DNA from: Streptomyces sp. NRRL S-646
GTDB lineage: Bacteria; Actinomycetota; Actinomycetes; Streptomycetales; Streptomycetaceae
Assembly: GCF_000720765.1 (NCBI RefSeq)
Contig: NZ_JODC01000007.1
Location: forward strand, 62,001 to 126,000
Direction: 5' to 3'
DNA length: 64,000 bases
Numbering within the stretch: position 1 is the stretch's first letter; each line of letters starts with the position of its first letter. Below the pieces are notes generated by a model, which had not been told where the DNA came from, did not search any database, and saw only the letters and a program-made list of their open reading frames with translations. The translations under genes and the position numbers were made by a program. Shown one piece after another: positions 1 to 8,081 of the stretch.

Positions 1-401
1 ACGGTTTCCTTGTCGGAAGTGGGTAGCCCGGGCGGCACCGGCGTGCCCTGGTGGTAGTACATGCGCCAGCCCGTCTCCTCGTCCCGTTTGCGCCACAGGG
101 AGCTGCGCCGGGCCCGTCGGCCCTCGAAGACCGTCTCGAACGTGAGGTGCACCAGGCCTGGGGCGAGCAGGACCCCCGTGATCTCCGACGGCTCGTAGCG
201 CGGGCCGTCCACGGCGCTCCCCGGCTTGTCCGGCAGCCCGGCGATCGTCTCCTCGTAGGTGTACCGCCGGCCCGAGGCACCGACCTCCACGAACTCGGGG
301 TCGATCAGGCGGGCGCCCTCGGCTGAGGAGCGGACGGCGGGATCCATCAGGCTCAGTTCACCCGCGATGGCCTGGTTCACTGCGTCGGTTTCATCGTTCA
401 C
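1..401 (-). CDS. NTF2/SnoaL-like (DUF4440-type) protein, C-terminus off the left edge
   Basis: The minus-strand frame opens with GTG at 401 (MNDETDAV...), preceded by a GAGGA ribosome-binding site seven bases upstream, and runs off the window edge after 133 codons. Features of the fold are visible: a helical N-terminus, a 'LIDPEFVEVGASGRRYTYEE' stretch, and a late strand motif 'SLWRKRDEETGWRMYYHQGT'. These are the usual landmarks of DUF4440/SnoaL-like cone-shaped domains of about 125 residues, so only a few residues are probably missing. The family includes small-molecule isomerases, hydrolases and stress proteins, and no substrate can be inferred here. The ATG four bases inside the gene is in another frame, which is why the GTG is preferred. 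Confidence 0.75.
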   Translation of the reverse strand, partial: MNDETDAVNQAIAGELSLMDPAVRSSAEGARLIDPEFVEVGASGRRYTYEETIAGLPDKPGSAVDGPRYEPSEITGVLLAPGLVHLTFETVFEGRRARRSSLWRKRDEETGWRMYYHQGTPVPPGLPTSDKET

Positions 402-507
402 CCACGCATCCTCGCGCCCGAACCCGGCGCATCCGCAACCGGGTTGCGCGGCCGCCGGGCTACAGGTGAGCGCGGCCCGCACCGTCTTCGCCGTTGAAGG
501 CGGGTAG

Positions 508-639
508 AGCGGGCGGGGGCTGCGGGTCACTCCGCCGGCGCGATCCGGTCTGCATCGGACGATCGCCCTGGCGCACCGCAGTGACACGGCTCCGCCGCGG
601 GCGGCACGGGAGTTGCAGCGGATGCTGCTGGAGCGCTGA
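508..639 (+). pseudogene. Probable 3' remnant of a LysR-family regulator gene
   Basis: From just after an in-frame TAG at 505-507 to a TGA at 637-639 the plus strand reads a 43-residue stretch containing 'LHRTIALAHRSDTAPPRAA' and ending in 'RMLLER'. This resembles the last strand and helix of LysR effector domains (pattern hRT-hxhxHRxD-xxPxAAR). No start codon with a ribosome-binding site and no DNA-binding domain precede it, so it looks like a decayed tail. The similarity is judged by eye; chance read-through in GC-rich DNA is the alternative. Confidence 0.4.
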
Positions 640-681
640 GCGGTCTTAGCATGGGGTTCTCTCACACGGGGGTGGGCGGGG

Positions 682-1914
682 ATGAAACGGCGGATCGTTG
701 CGGTGGGCGCGGCACTGCTGGTGCTGGTGGGGTGCGCGGGGAACACCGCGTCCGGCGGACCGAACAGCCCGGCGGCCCCGTCTCCGTCCGGCGGCTCCGG
801 GCCGACGGCGGAGACGAGCTCGACGTCCGTCTCCGGCCCGTGGCGCGCGTGGACGGCGTCCCTCTCCAGCCAGGAGGCCCACGGCAGTTGCGGCGCGACG
901 GCGCACCAGGTGGTGTGCGCGACCAACTCCGGCGGATTCGTGGGGCGTTCGCGGGCCGACGGTCGTATCACCTGGACCGTGCCCGCGGGCGACCACGGCA
1001 AGAGCGCCGGACTGGTCGTCGACGCGGCCGACGAACGGGCCGTGACCGGGGTAGCGGGTGTGCTCCGCGCGGCGAACCTGCGGACGGGTGCGCAGGCGTG
1101 GACCCATCGACTGCCCACCGGCCGCACCTACTTCGCCATCGGCGCTGCGGAGGGAGTCGTCTACGCTCTCGAAGCGGCAGATCCCTTCACCCACACCCCC
1201 GTCCTCGACGCCGTTCGCGCGTCCGACGGCACACCCCTCTGGCACCGGACCGTGGCCTGGAGCACGGGCGAATCCCTGGCCGCCTTCCGGGGCCGCGTCT
1301 ACACGGCCGACGGCACCCGGGTCACCGCCCGCGACGCCCGCACCGGCGACACCCTGGCGACCAGCCCCACGGGCGTCGAGTGCCCGCACCTCGTCACCGG
1401 CGGCCACTATCTGGTCTGCACCGGCAGTCCGTTGTCCGCCGGGGACACCTTCGCGCGCATGCGGCGCCTGGATCCGGCGACGCTTCGGCCGCTGCCGACC
1501 CCGAGGAACACGGCCGACAAGCCCGTCCACGGGGTGATCTCCGACGACGGGGTCCTGGTGCTGTACGAGGCCGGCGCCGAGGACACGAGCGCGGGCAACT
1601 GGTTCGCGTACGACCTCGAGAACGACCGCAAACTGTGGAGCACGTACGCCACCGAGGCGGACGCCACCGTGGCCGACGGCCGGTTCGTGACCTTCACCCC
1701 CGTCAACGACCGCACCACGCGGGGCCGCGTGATCACGATCGACCTGCACGCCGGTCCGCAAGGGACCGGAACCGCCGCACCCCGCATGTCCCCGGCGTAC
1801 TCGCAGACCAGGGACGGCGAACACCCCGTGCTCGTCGTGCCGGGCGGGGACACGGGCCACGTCGTCGTCATGGCCCGTACCCACGGTTCCCTGCGGTCGC
1901 TGCCGCTGCCCTAG
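682..1914 (+). CDS. Beta-propeller (PQQ-binding-like) lipoprotein
   Basis: A 410-residue protein with a lipoprotein signal: MKRR, a hydrophobic stretch, then the lipobox LVGC with Cys18 as the expected acylated residue. A Gly/Ser/Pro-rich linker follows. The rest has repeated blades of the PQQ-like propeller type, for example 'ADGRITWTVPAG', 'LRTGAQAWTHRLPTG', 'ASDGTPLWHRTVAW' and 'ARDARTGDTLAT'. The pattern (xGxxxW) is that of outer-face scaffolding propellers rather than a true quinoprotein dehydrogenase; no catalytic metal site is evident. It is likely anchored outside the membrane, role unknown. The start is the ATG after a GGGCGGGG tract. It is convergent with the c-di-GMP gene, with a 13-base gap. 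Confidence 0.8.
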   Translation: MKRRIVAVGAALLVLVGCAGNTASGGPNSPAAPSPSGGSGPTAETSSTSVSGPWRAWTASLSSQEAHGSCGATAHQVVCATNSGGFVGRSRADGRITWTVPAGDHGKSAGLVVDAADERAVTGVAGVLRAANLRTGAQAWTHRLPTGRTYFAIGAAEGVVYALEAADPFTHTPVLDAVRASDGTPLWHRTVAWSTGESLAAFRGRVYTADGTRVTARDARTGDTLATSPTGVECPHLVTGGHYLVCTGSPLSAGDTFARMRRLDPATLRPLPTPRNTADKPVHGVISDDGVLVLYEAGAEDTSAGNWFAYDLENDRKLWSTYATEADATVADGRFVTFTPVNDRTTRGRVITIDLHAGPQGTGTAAPRMSPAYSQTRDGEHPVLVVPGGDTGHVVVMARTHGSLRSLPLP

Positions 1915-1927
1915 GACCGGGCGGGGC

Positions 1928-4063
1928 TCAGCCCGTCGCGTCCACCAGCGCCAGCTCGTGCAGCCGGTCCGGTGGGCCCGGGCGGGCGTAGTACCAGCCC
2001 TGGGCGGTGTCGCAGCCCAGGATCCGCAGCTGCTCGGCCTGGGCTCCGGTCTCCACGCCTTCGACCGTCACCGCGAGGTCGAGGGAGTGGGCGAGCGCGA
2101 CGATCCCTTCGACGATCTTGAGGTCGACGGGGTCCGCGGGGAACTGCTGCATGCTCTGGGTGAAGGAGCGGTCCAGCTTGAGGATGCTGACCGGGAGGCG
2201 GCGCAGGTTCGCCAGGTTCGAGTAGCCGGTGCCGAAGTCGTCGAGGGCGATGTCGACGCCCATCTCGGCGAGCCGGCGCAGCGGCTTGAGGAGGTCGTCG
2301 TCGGCGCCGATCAGCGCCGACTCGGTGACCTCAAGGCAGAGCGCGTCCGGGTCGACTCCCGTGCGTTCCAGGATGTCGACGGTGTCCTGGACCAGGCCGG
2401 GGTGGGTGAGCTGGCAGGGCGAGAGGTTGACGTTGATGCGCAGGGGGCCCGCATCTTCGTAGCGTTCTCGCCATTCGCGGGCCTGGCGGACCGACTGTTC
2501 CAGGACCCAGCGGCCGAGCGGCACGATCAGGCCGGTGTGTTCGGCGAGCGGGATGAAGCGGTCCGGGCCGAGGATGCCGTGCTGCGGGTGCAGCCAGCGC
2601 ACCAGGGCCTCGGCACCGCGCACGCTGCCGTCGCCGAGGTGGACCAGCGGCTGGTACTCGATGAAGAACTCGCCCCGGTCCAGGGCCGTCGGCAGCGCGG
2701 TGGTCAGACCGTGCCGGGTGATGGCGCGGGCGTCGGCCTCCTCGTCGGCGAGCTCGAAGCGGTTGCCGCCAGCCGACTTCGCCCGGTACATGGTGATGTC
2801 GGCGCTGCGCAGCACTTCCGCCGGGCTGCGCTCGCCCGCGGGGCCCTCGACGATGCCGATGCTGCCGCGCACGGTCAGTTCCCGGCCGTCGATGCTGATC
2901 GGGGCGATGAGGGCGTTCATGATGCGGGCGGCGAGCTCGTCGACCTCGCGCTCGGTGTCGGTGCCGGTGGTCAGCGCCACGAACTCGTCGCCGCCGAGCC
3001 GGGCGACCATCTCGCCGGGTGCCGTCGCACACCCCTGCAGCCGGTCGGCGACCTCGACGAGCAGCCGGTCGCCGGCCGCGTGGCCGAGGCTGTCGTTGAT
3101 GGTCTTGAAGCCGTCCAGGTCGAGGTAGCACAGGCCGTAGCGCTGGCCCCTGCTTGCGCCCAGCGCCTTCTCCAGGCGTTCGAAGAAGAAGGTGCGGTTG
3201 GGCAAACCGGTGAGCGCGTCGTGTGTGGCCTCGTAGCGCAGTCGCAGGTTGAGCAGGCGCCGCTCGGTGGTGTCCTCCATGAGGGCGAGCTGGTACTGCG
3301 GGTTGCCGTCCGCGTCGCGCAGCAGGGAGACCGTCAGGTTGGTCCACAGGACCGTTCCGTCAGGGCGGTAGAAGGCCTTTTCGACGTGGTAGTGCTCGCG
3401 CTCGCCGCGGACGAGCTCGTCGTAGAGCTTCCAGGTCTGCGGCGCGTCCTCGGGGTGGGTCCACTCCTGGACCTTGCGGCCGTAGGCCATCGTGTCCGTG
3501 ATGCCGAACATGCGCAGCAGGGCGCCGTTGACCTGGAGGATGTTGCCCTCCAGGTCGGCGATGCCGATTCCTATGGCCGCGCCCTCGAAGACCGCGCGGA
3601 AGCGGGCCTCGGTGTCGTGCAGGGCCTGCGCGACGACGCCCTGCGCCTGGAGGGCGGCCGCGGAGATCGCCTCCTGCTCGGCCAGCGTCCGCTCGCGCAG
3701 CGCCTCGGCGAACCCGGCGGCCATGGCGTGCTGCAACCGCGAGGAACGCGCCCGCAGTTCCTCCTGGTCGCCGTCCTCACCGCAGTAGAGCACCAGGTAG
3801 GCGTCGACGCAGTCCAGGGTCCGGGTCAGCGCGTCCGGGTCGGTGCAGTGGGCTGCGACCAGGGCGGCGCCGACCGCCTTGCCCGCGCCCGCGTCGAGGG
3901 TGCGGGTGTGCAGCGCCTGGCTCAACCGACGGGCCAGCGGCAGGAGTTGTTCCTCGAACTCCGGCCTGGTCAGCGACGTCGAGGTCACCGGGAACACCGC
4001 CCGGCTCCAGATCGTCGCGAACCTGCGCAGTCTGTCCGGCTGCCCGTCCGGCTCCGCGATCAC
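1928..4063 (-). CDS. rmdA: PAS-GGDEF-EAL cyclic di-GMP synthase/phosphodiesterase, RmdA-like
   Basis: A 711-residue cytoplasmic protein, N to C: an uncharacterised helical region (about 1-150), a PAS/PAC sensor (about 155-275, 'FRAVFEGAAIGIGIAD'), a GGDEF domain (about 285-440) and an EAL domain (about 455-705). The cyclase signature LGGDEF is intact; the position of the inhibitory RxxD site holds APGE, so product inhibition is probably weak or absent. The phosphodiesterase set is intact: EAL, the Asn of NVNLS, Glu of LEVTES, DDFGTGYS, Lys of KLDRS and Glu of VEGVET. It is therefore probably bifunctional. In Streptomyces this architecture belongs to RmdA and CdgA, which act in the BldD-controlled developmental network. 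RmdA is favoured because of the neighbouring methyltransferase and COG4315 lipoprotein, recalled from S. coelicolor and not checked. The start GTG overlaps the methyltransferase stop (GTGA). Confidence 0.85.
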   Translation of the reverse strand: MIAEPDGQPDRLRRFATIWSRAVFPVTSTSLTRPEFEEQLLPLARRLSQALHTRTLDAGAGKAVGAALVAAHCTDPDALTRTLDCVDAYLVLYCGEDGDQEELRARSSRLQHAMAAGFAEALRERTLAEQEAISAAALQAQGVVAQALHDTEARFRAVFEGAAIGIGIADLEGNILQVNGALLRMFGITDTMAYGRKVQEWTHPEDAPQTWKLYDELVRGEREHYHVEKAFYRPDGTVLWTNLTVSLLRDADGNPQYQLALMEDTTERRLLNLRLRYEATHDALTGLPNRTFFFERLEKALGASRGQRYGLCYLDLDGFKTINDSLGHAAGDRLLVEVADRLQGCATAPGEMVARLGGDEFVALTTGTDTEREVDELAARIMNALIAPISIDGRELTVRGSIGIVEGPAGERSPAEVLRSADITMYRAKSAGGNRFELADEEADARAITRHGLTTALPTALDRGEFFIEYQPLVHLGDGSVRGAEALVRWLHPQHGILGPDRFIPLAEHTGLIVPLGRWVLEQSVRQAREWRERYEDAGPLRINVNLSPCQLTHPGLVQDTVDILERTGVDPDALCLEVTESALIGADDDLLKPLRRLAEMGVDIALDDFGTGYSNLANLRRLPVSILKLDRSFTQSMQQFPADPVDLKIVEGIVALAHSLDLAVTVEGVETGAQAEQLRILGCDTAQGWYYARPGPPDRLHELALVDATG

Positions 4064-4872
4064 GCCGTACGCCCCACGCCGGCGAACCCGGAGAAGGCAT
4101 ACGGATCCTCGTCCTCCGGCGCCTCCTGCGGCCGCCACAGCGGCGGCGCCACCAGTCCCGGTTCCACCATGTCGTACCCCTCGAAGAACCGCGCGATCTC
4201 GTCGCGCGAGCGCATGATCAGCGGGTTGCGGATGTCCTTGTACACGTCCACCGCGCCCTCGGCCCGCTCCGCCGGCAGCGGAATACCCTCGTACGAGGCG
4301 TGCGTGAGAACGAGCAGGCTGCCCGGCGCGAGCGCGTCACGCAACTGAGCCACCGCCTCGTACGGGTCGTCCGCGTCTTCCACGAAGTGCAGTATGGCAA
4401 CGAGAAGCAGCGCCACTGGCCGGTTCAGGTCGATCAGGCGCTCCACTTCGGGGCTCGCGAGGATCTCCTGGGGCTTGCGGAGGTCGGCGGCGACGACTCC
4501 CGTGCCGTCGTTGCCCGCGAGGACGGCCTGGCTGTGCGCGACGGCGACCGGGTCGTGGTCGACGTAGACCACGCGCGCGCCGGGGTCGGCCGACTGGGCC
4601 ACCTCGTGGACGTTGCCGAAGGTGGGGATGCCGGAGCCGACGTCCAGGAACTGGTCGATGCCCTCGCCGACCGCGAAGCGCACCGCGCGCCGCATGAACG
4701 CCCGGTTCGCCTGCATGATCTTCGGGAGTCCCGGCATGAACTCCATCGCCTTGCGGGCCGCCTCCCGGTCGACCTCGAAATTGTGCGAACCGCCCAGGTA
4801 GTAGTCGTAGATCCGCGAGACGCTGGGCACCGAGATGTCGATGCTCCGGGGGGCCCAGGCGGGACGCTCCAT
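4060..4872 (-). CDS. SAM-dependent methyltransferase, DUF574 family
   Basis: A 270-residue protein of the Streptomyces-abundant DUF574 (PF04672) methyltransferase family. Landmarks are 'SVSRIYDYYLGG' at the N-terminus, a nucleotide-binding motif I 'FLDVGSGIPT' (about residue 75), motif II 'VVYVDHDP' and 'VVAADLRKP', and 'FVEDADDPYEAVAQL'. Family members have the AdoMet fold, but natural substrates are mostly unknown. The start ATG follows GGAGAG. The stop overlaps the GTG start of the downstream PAS-GGDEF-EAL gene by the four bases GTGA, so the two are translationally coupled and probably act together or are at least co-expressed. Confidence 0.88.
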   Translation of the reverse strand: MERPAWAPRSIDISVPSVSRIYDYYLGGSHNFEVDREAARKAMEFMPGLPKIMQANRAFMRRAVRFAVGEGIDQFLDVGSGIPTFGNVHEVAQSADPGARVVYVDHDPVAVAHSQAVLAGNDGTGVVAADLRKPQEILASPEVERLIDLNRPVALLLVAILHFVEDADDPYEAVAQLRDALAPGSLLVLTHASYEGIPLPAERAEGAVDVYKDIRNPLIMRSRDEIARFFEGYDMVEPGLVAPPLWRPQEAPEDEDPYAFSGFAGVGRTA

Positions 4873-5060
4873 CTATCTCTCCAAGGCGTAGGCGATCCAG
4901 TGTTCGAGCTGAGGCTACTGATCGCCCGCCAACGGGGCGAGCCCAAACGGAAATTGACCGTCCGTTCCCGGTCACTGCCTGCGGCACTTGCCGCATTCGC
5001 CCGGTACTGCGCCGTCCCGGGGGGCCGACAACCGCCGTCCTCAGCTGCAGAACGCCAAAA

Positions 5061-5097
5061 GGTCCGCCCCCTCCGTGCGGTGCGGAGGGGGCGGACC
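5061..5097 (-). terminator. Intrinsic terminator of the COG4315 lipoprotein gene
   Basis: A perfect 15-bp stem (GGTCCGCCCCCTCCG at 5061-5075 pairing with 5083-5097) with a 7-base loop, followed on the minus strand by TTTT (AAAA at 5057-5060). It lies 48 bases beyond the stop of the lipoprotein gene and before the methyltransferase promoter region, so it separates the two transcription units. Confidence 0.85.
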
Positions 5098-5144
5098 GGG
5101 GCCGAACGCGCTGTCCGATGCAATCAACCCTGGGGAGGTGATGG

Positions 5145-6110
5145 CTACTTCTTCGGCGCGCCGACCGGCTTTCCGCTTGGCGCCATGGCGTACCAGGTGC
5201 CGCCCACGCCCTGACCGTTGGTGTCCCCTGGCTTGGTGTCGCCGGAGAAGGTGTACGCCGGCCAGCAGTCGACGGTCATCTGCTTGACGCCGTCGGGCCG
5301 GGTGAAGCCCATCAGGCCCTTCTTCTCGATGCCCTTGGTGTCGTCCTTCGAGACGATCCCGACCGCCGGCCACTTCTCCAGGCAGGAACCGGTGCAGTTG
5401 GAGATCGGCTTCGGCCAGGCCACGTCCTTCAGGAAGCGGTAGACCGTCATGCCGTTCTTGTCGACGACGATGTCACCCAGCTTGGGGTCCTTGCGGACGG
5501 ACAGGCCGGGCAGGCTCGCCAGGGTGGCCTTCTTGCCGTCGGGGGCCAGCGCGAACCACTTGCCGCCCACACCCTGACCGGCCAGGTCCCCGGCCTTGGT
5601 GTCCTTCGCAAAGCGGTACGCCGGCCAGCCGCCGATGGTCAGCTGCTTGGTGCCGTCGGCCCGGGTGACCTCGCCGAGCAGAGCCTTGTCGATGCCCGCG
5701 CCGGCCGCGGCGTCGTCCGCGGCAACCGGCGGCCACGCCTTGGCGCAGTCGCCGTCGCAGTTGGACTTGGGCGGCTCGGCGGTGTCCTCGTCGAAGCGGT
5801 ACAGGGTCATGCCGTTGCCGTCGGTCAGCACCTTGCCGAGCTCGGCGTTCTGGGTGACGGCGAGCTTGCCCGCGGCCGAGGACTGGGCCCCGGCGTTCTG
5901 GCCGTCGGCACCGTAGCCATTGCTGGGGCTGGCGCTCGCACCCGCGCCGGCTCCGGCGCCCACGCTGCCGTAATCGCCCGCCGCGGCGGTGGCGCCCACG
6001 TTCTGGCTGCCCACCGCGGACGTGCCGCTTTCCTGACCGCACGCCGTCGTCAGCGCCAGTACAGCCGCAGCGCTTGCCACGAGTGAGGCGCTCCGCCAGG
6101 AGGTCTTCAT
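5145..6110 (-). CDS. Secreted-repeat lipoprotein (COG4315/PF03640)
   Basis: A 321-residue lipoprotein: Met-Lys start, hydrophobic core, lipobox LTTAC with Cys near residue 24, then a low-complexity Gly/Ala/Ser linker to about residue 85. The rest holds two tandem units, each made of a 'GMTLYRFxxD...CxGxCxxxWPP' half and a 'GxKQLTIxGWPAYxFxxDTKxGDxxGQGVGGxWxAxxPxGK' half. This is the signature of the secreted repeat of unknown function found in S. coelicolor SCO0930-type proteins. Cys residues in each 'C..C' pair may form disulphides. The start ATG at 6110 has GGGGAG eight bases upstream; an ATG further upstream at 6170 lacks a site and a signal peptide. It is monocistronic, ended by the terminator at 5061-5097. 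Confidence 0.88.
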   Translation of the reverse strand: MKTSWRSASLVASAAAVLALTTACGQESGTSAVGSQNVGATAAAGDYGSVGAGAGAGASASPSNGYGADGQNAGAQSSAAGKLAVTQNAELGKVLTDGNGMTLYRFDEDTAEPPKSNCDGDCAKAWPPVAADDAAAGAGIDKALLGEVTRADGTKQLTIGGWPAYRFAKDTKAGDLAGQGVGGKWFALAPDGKKATLASLPGLSVRKDPKLGDIVVDKNGMTVYRFLKDVAWPKPISNCTGSCLEKWPAVGIVSKDDTKGIEKKGLMGFTRPDGVKQMTVDCWPAYTFSGDTKPGDTNGQGVGGTWYAMAPSGKPVGAPKK

Positions 6111-6567
6111 CGTCAACTCCCCATTATCGCAAAGGTGTTGCAGCGCCCTGCTGCGTCGCCGCACGAGCATGGGTACGAATGGGACCCGCGGTTGTGTTCA
6201 ACCGCCTCACAAATTTCTTTTTGGATCCTGTGGCACCGGTGCGGCAGATCGCACGTACGTGCGTGTCTTCGTGCGCCGGGGTGCGCGGCGATCAAACCGC
6301 CGTACGGGCCTCGTCCCCCGTTCGAGCCAATCCCTGCGCACTGCGGCGCGCCCCGGCGTACGAGGGTTCATGATCTCCGTCGTGTATGGACCCGAACCGA
6401 CTCAAACTGCCTCCGATGCAAGGGCGTTGGTGCATGGCGCTCCGCGGGATGGGGGGCGACCGGTCGTCATTCGTCTGTGGCGCCTTCGTGGCTGGTCGCG
6501 CCCCGCGGCGGAGCCGCAAATCGATGCAGCCCCGCGCCCCTACGGGGCGCGCCTGAGCTGCCTTGCG
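6111..6567. promoter_or_regulatory. Long divergent intergenic region with an inverted repeat
   Basis: This 457-base gap separates the lipoprotein gene (minus) from the proline-rich gene (plus). At 6189-6204 lies CGGTTGTGTTCAACCG, a 6-bp inverted repeat around TGTT, about 80 bases upstream of the lipoprotein start, beside an unusually AT-rich tract (6206-6222). It is a candidate operator, but no regulator can be named. The 3' part of the gap (about 6476-6550) is a repeat-like element listed separately. Confidence 0.4.
6476..6552. repeat. Repeat-like intergenic element of Streptomyces with hairpin
   Basis: The segment TCTGTGGCGCC...TGGTCGCGCCCCGCGGCGGAGCC...AGCCCCGCGCCCC-TAC-GGGGCGC ends in a 7-bp hairpin (GCGCCCC 6534-6540, GGGGCGC 6544-6550). 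From memory, closely similar 60-80 base segments recur in many Streptomyces intergenic regions, often just past gene ends. Only one copy is seen in this window, so the repeat status rests on recall. Its presence argues against extending the proline-rich gene upstream through it. Confidence 0.5.
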
Positions 6568-7098
6568 ATGCTGACCTGGCTACTGGTGGGGGCGCCGGCC
6601 GGTGTCGCCGTGGCCGATGCCTGTGCGTATGCCTCGGTCGGGCCGGACGGCACTCAGGCCGTGGCGGTTGCCGGAGACCTCGCCTGGCCGACTCCGCCGA
6701 TCTGCCCCCAGCCCACGCCGACACCGACGCCGACACCGACCCCTACACCGACTCCGACGCCCAGGCCCGCGCCACCCGAGCCGAAGCCGCCGCCTCCGGC
6801 GCCCGCCCCCACACCGAAGCCGACGCCCAGGCCGGAACCGCCGTTGCCTGCCCCGCCCGCTCCGAAGCCCGCGGCACCGCGCCCGCGCGTCACTCCCCCG
6901 GCCGCGCCGCCGCCGGCCCCCGCCCCGAAGCCGTCGGCCAAGCCCACCCCCCGTCCGGTCGTGACCCCGGTGACCTATCCGCACTACCGGGCGCCGGCAC
7001 CCAAGCGGTCGCCGCGCGGCGGTCCTTCACCCGTCACCTTTGTCCTGCTCATCACGGTTCCCGCCGTGATCGCCGTCGCCGCGCTGCGGCCGCGCTGA
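6568..7098 (+). CDS. Exported proline-rich protein with C-terminal membrane anchor
   Basis: About 176 residues from ATG 6568: a hydrophobic leader ending in 'GVAVADACAYA', a short globular part, then a Pro-rich region of about 110 residues beginning with PTPTPTP repeats and continuing with (A/P)PxPKP units, and a terminal hydrophobic helix ('FVLLITVPAVIAVAAL') with a short basic end. The layout suggests a rod spanning the peptidoglycan with its C-terminus held in the membrane. The start is uncertain: the leader from 6568 lacks positive charges, and the frame is open back to 6169, but that extension passes through the intergenic repeat at 6476-6552. It is followed 16 bases later by a DUF4239 gene, probably the same operon. 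Confidence 0.6.
   Translation: MLTWLLVGAPAGVAVADACAYASVGPDGTQAVAVAGDLAWPTPPICPQPTPTPTPTPTPTPTPTPRPAPPEPKPPPPAPAPTPKPTPRPEPPLPAPPAPKPAAPRPRVTPPAAPPPAPAPKPSAKPTPRPVVTPVTYPHYRAPAPKRSPRGGPSPVTFVLLITVPAVIAVAALRPR
6713..6765 (+). repeat. ACGCCGACA/ACACCGACG microrepeat coding PT dipeptides
   Basis: Tandem degenerate 6-base units (A-C-R/M-C-C-G pattern) encode (Pro-Thr)n in the proline-rich protein. Such tracts can change length by slippage. Confidence 0.7.
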
Positions 7099-7114
7099 TT
7101 CCTGGAGGAATCTC

Positions 7115-7879
7115 TTGTCGGAATGGCTTGTTCTCACCCTCGCGATGCTGGCCGCCTGCGCCGTGGTGGTCATCATCACCTTCGTACGGCACCGGGCCGC
7201 ACCCGTGGACGAGGACCCCAGCGAGACCCCGGACGTCATCGAGTACATGACGATGTGGATCGGAGTGGTGTACGCCATCGTCCTGGGCCTGGCCATCGCC
7301 GGGGTGTGGGAGGGCCGCAGTGCCGCCCAGGACCATGTGCAGTCGGAGGCCGTCGCGCTGCACGAGATCTCCGAGCGGGTGCGGGTCTATCCGGCCGACA
7401 TCCGTGACCGCATTCGGGACGATGTCAACGCCTATGTCGGACACGTCGTGAACACGGAGTGGAAGACGATGGCCGACGACGGGCACGTCACCGCGCGCGG
7501 CGGCGAACTCTTCGACCGCATCCGCCAGGACGTCACCGACTACCAGCCGAAGTCCGACTTCGAGGCCCAGGCCTACCAGCCGCTGCTGGACCAGGTCACC
7601 GCGGCGGACCAGGCCCGCAGCGCCCGGGCCGACGCCATGGGGGCGACCATGCCGGGCGTGGTGTGGTTCGGGCTGCTCGCCGGGGCCGTGGTCACCATCG
7701 GCATGGTCTTCGCGCTGCAGATCCGGCGCACCCTGCGCGAACTGGTCCTCGCCGGGCTGTTCTCCGCCCTGATCGCGTTCCTGCTCTTCCTCATCTGGGA
7801 CTTCGACGCGCCCTACACCCGGGGCATCACGGCGTCGGCGGCACCTTTCCTCACTCTCTTCCCACACATCCAGGCCTGA
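7115..7879 (+). CDS. DUF4239 (bestrophin-like) membrane protein
   Basis: A 254-residue protein with four hydrophobic segments: about 4-24, 48-66, 180-200 and 210-230. The cytoplasmic-side block 'AAQDHVQSEAVALHEISERV' between the first and second pair, followed by a long helical middle, is characteristic of DUF4239. This family is distantly related to bestrophin channels; function is not established. The start is a TTG at 7115, chosen because GGAGGAA sits four bases before it and no ATG or GTG is in reach. It lies 16 bases after the proline-rich gene, with which it is probably co-transcribed. Confidence 0.82.
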   Translation: MSEWLVLTLAMLAACAVVVIITFVRHRAAPVDEDPSETPDVIEYMTMWIGVVYAIVLGLAIAGVWEGRSAAQDHVQSEAVALHEISERVRVYPADIRDRIRDDVNAYVGHVVNTEWKTMADDGHVTARGGELFDRIRQDVTDYQPKSDFEAQAYQPLLDQVTAADQARSARADAMGATMPGVVWFGLLAGAVVTIGMVFALQIRRTLRELVLAGLFSALIAFLLFLIWDFDAPYTRGITASAAPFLTLFPHIQA

Positions 7880-7899
7880 CCGGCAGGCCGTCACACGAC

Positions 7900-7948
7900 G
7901 GGCCACCCGGGGAAGCGCGCCACGCCGCCGCCGTCCCCTGGGTGGCCC
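7900..7948 (+). terminator. Hairpin after the DUF4239 gene
   Basis: GGGCCACCC (7900-7908) pairs perfectly with GGGTGGCCC (7940-7948); the adjacent GGGG and CCCC can extend the stem. There is no T-run, as is common in Streptomyces. It lies 21 bases past the stop codon. Confidence 0.6.
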
Positions 7949-7974
7949 ATCCGTTTGCCCCATTCGCTCTACAG

Positions 7975-7988
7975 CGATCGCGCGATCG
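7975..7988. promoter_or_regulatory. 14-bp perfect palindrome upstream of a secreted-protein gene
   Basis: CGATCGCGCGATCG is self-complementary and lies 94 bases upstream of the ATG at 8082. It could be an operator, or simply a GC-rich palindrome; no match to a known site is claimed. Confidence 0.3.
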
Positions 7989-8081
7989 GACACCCGTTCC
8001 TAGCGTTTCGGTTATCGAGGTGCATTCAGCCCCACCGCGGAACGGGTCCGCAGCTGCCCCTCGGGGACCGGAGGAACCACC

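Noticed and set aside
51..507. Two plus-strand ORFs at the left edge
   Set aside because: They are antisense to, or continue past, the NTF2-like gene, whose minus-strand frame has a ribosome-binding site and a recognisable domain.
6713..6765. CRISPR-like direct repeats
   Set aside because: Unit length is about six bases, without spacers; they code for Pro-Thr repeats.
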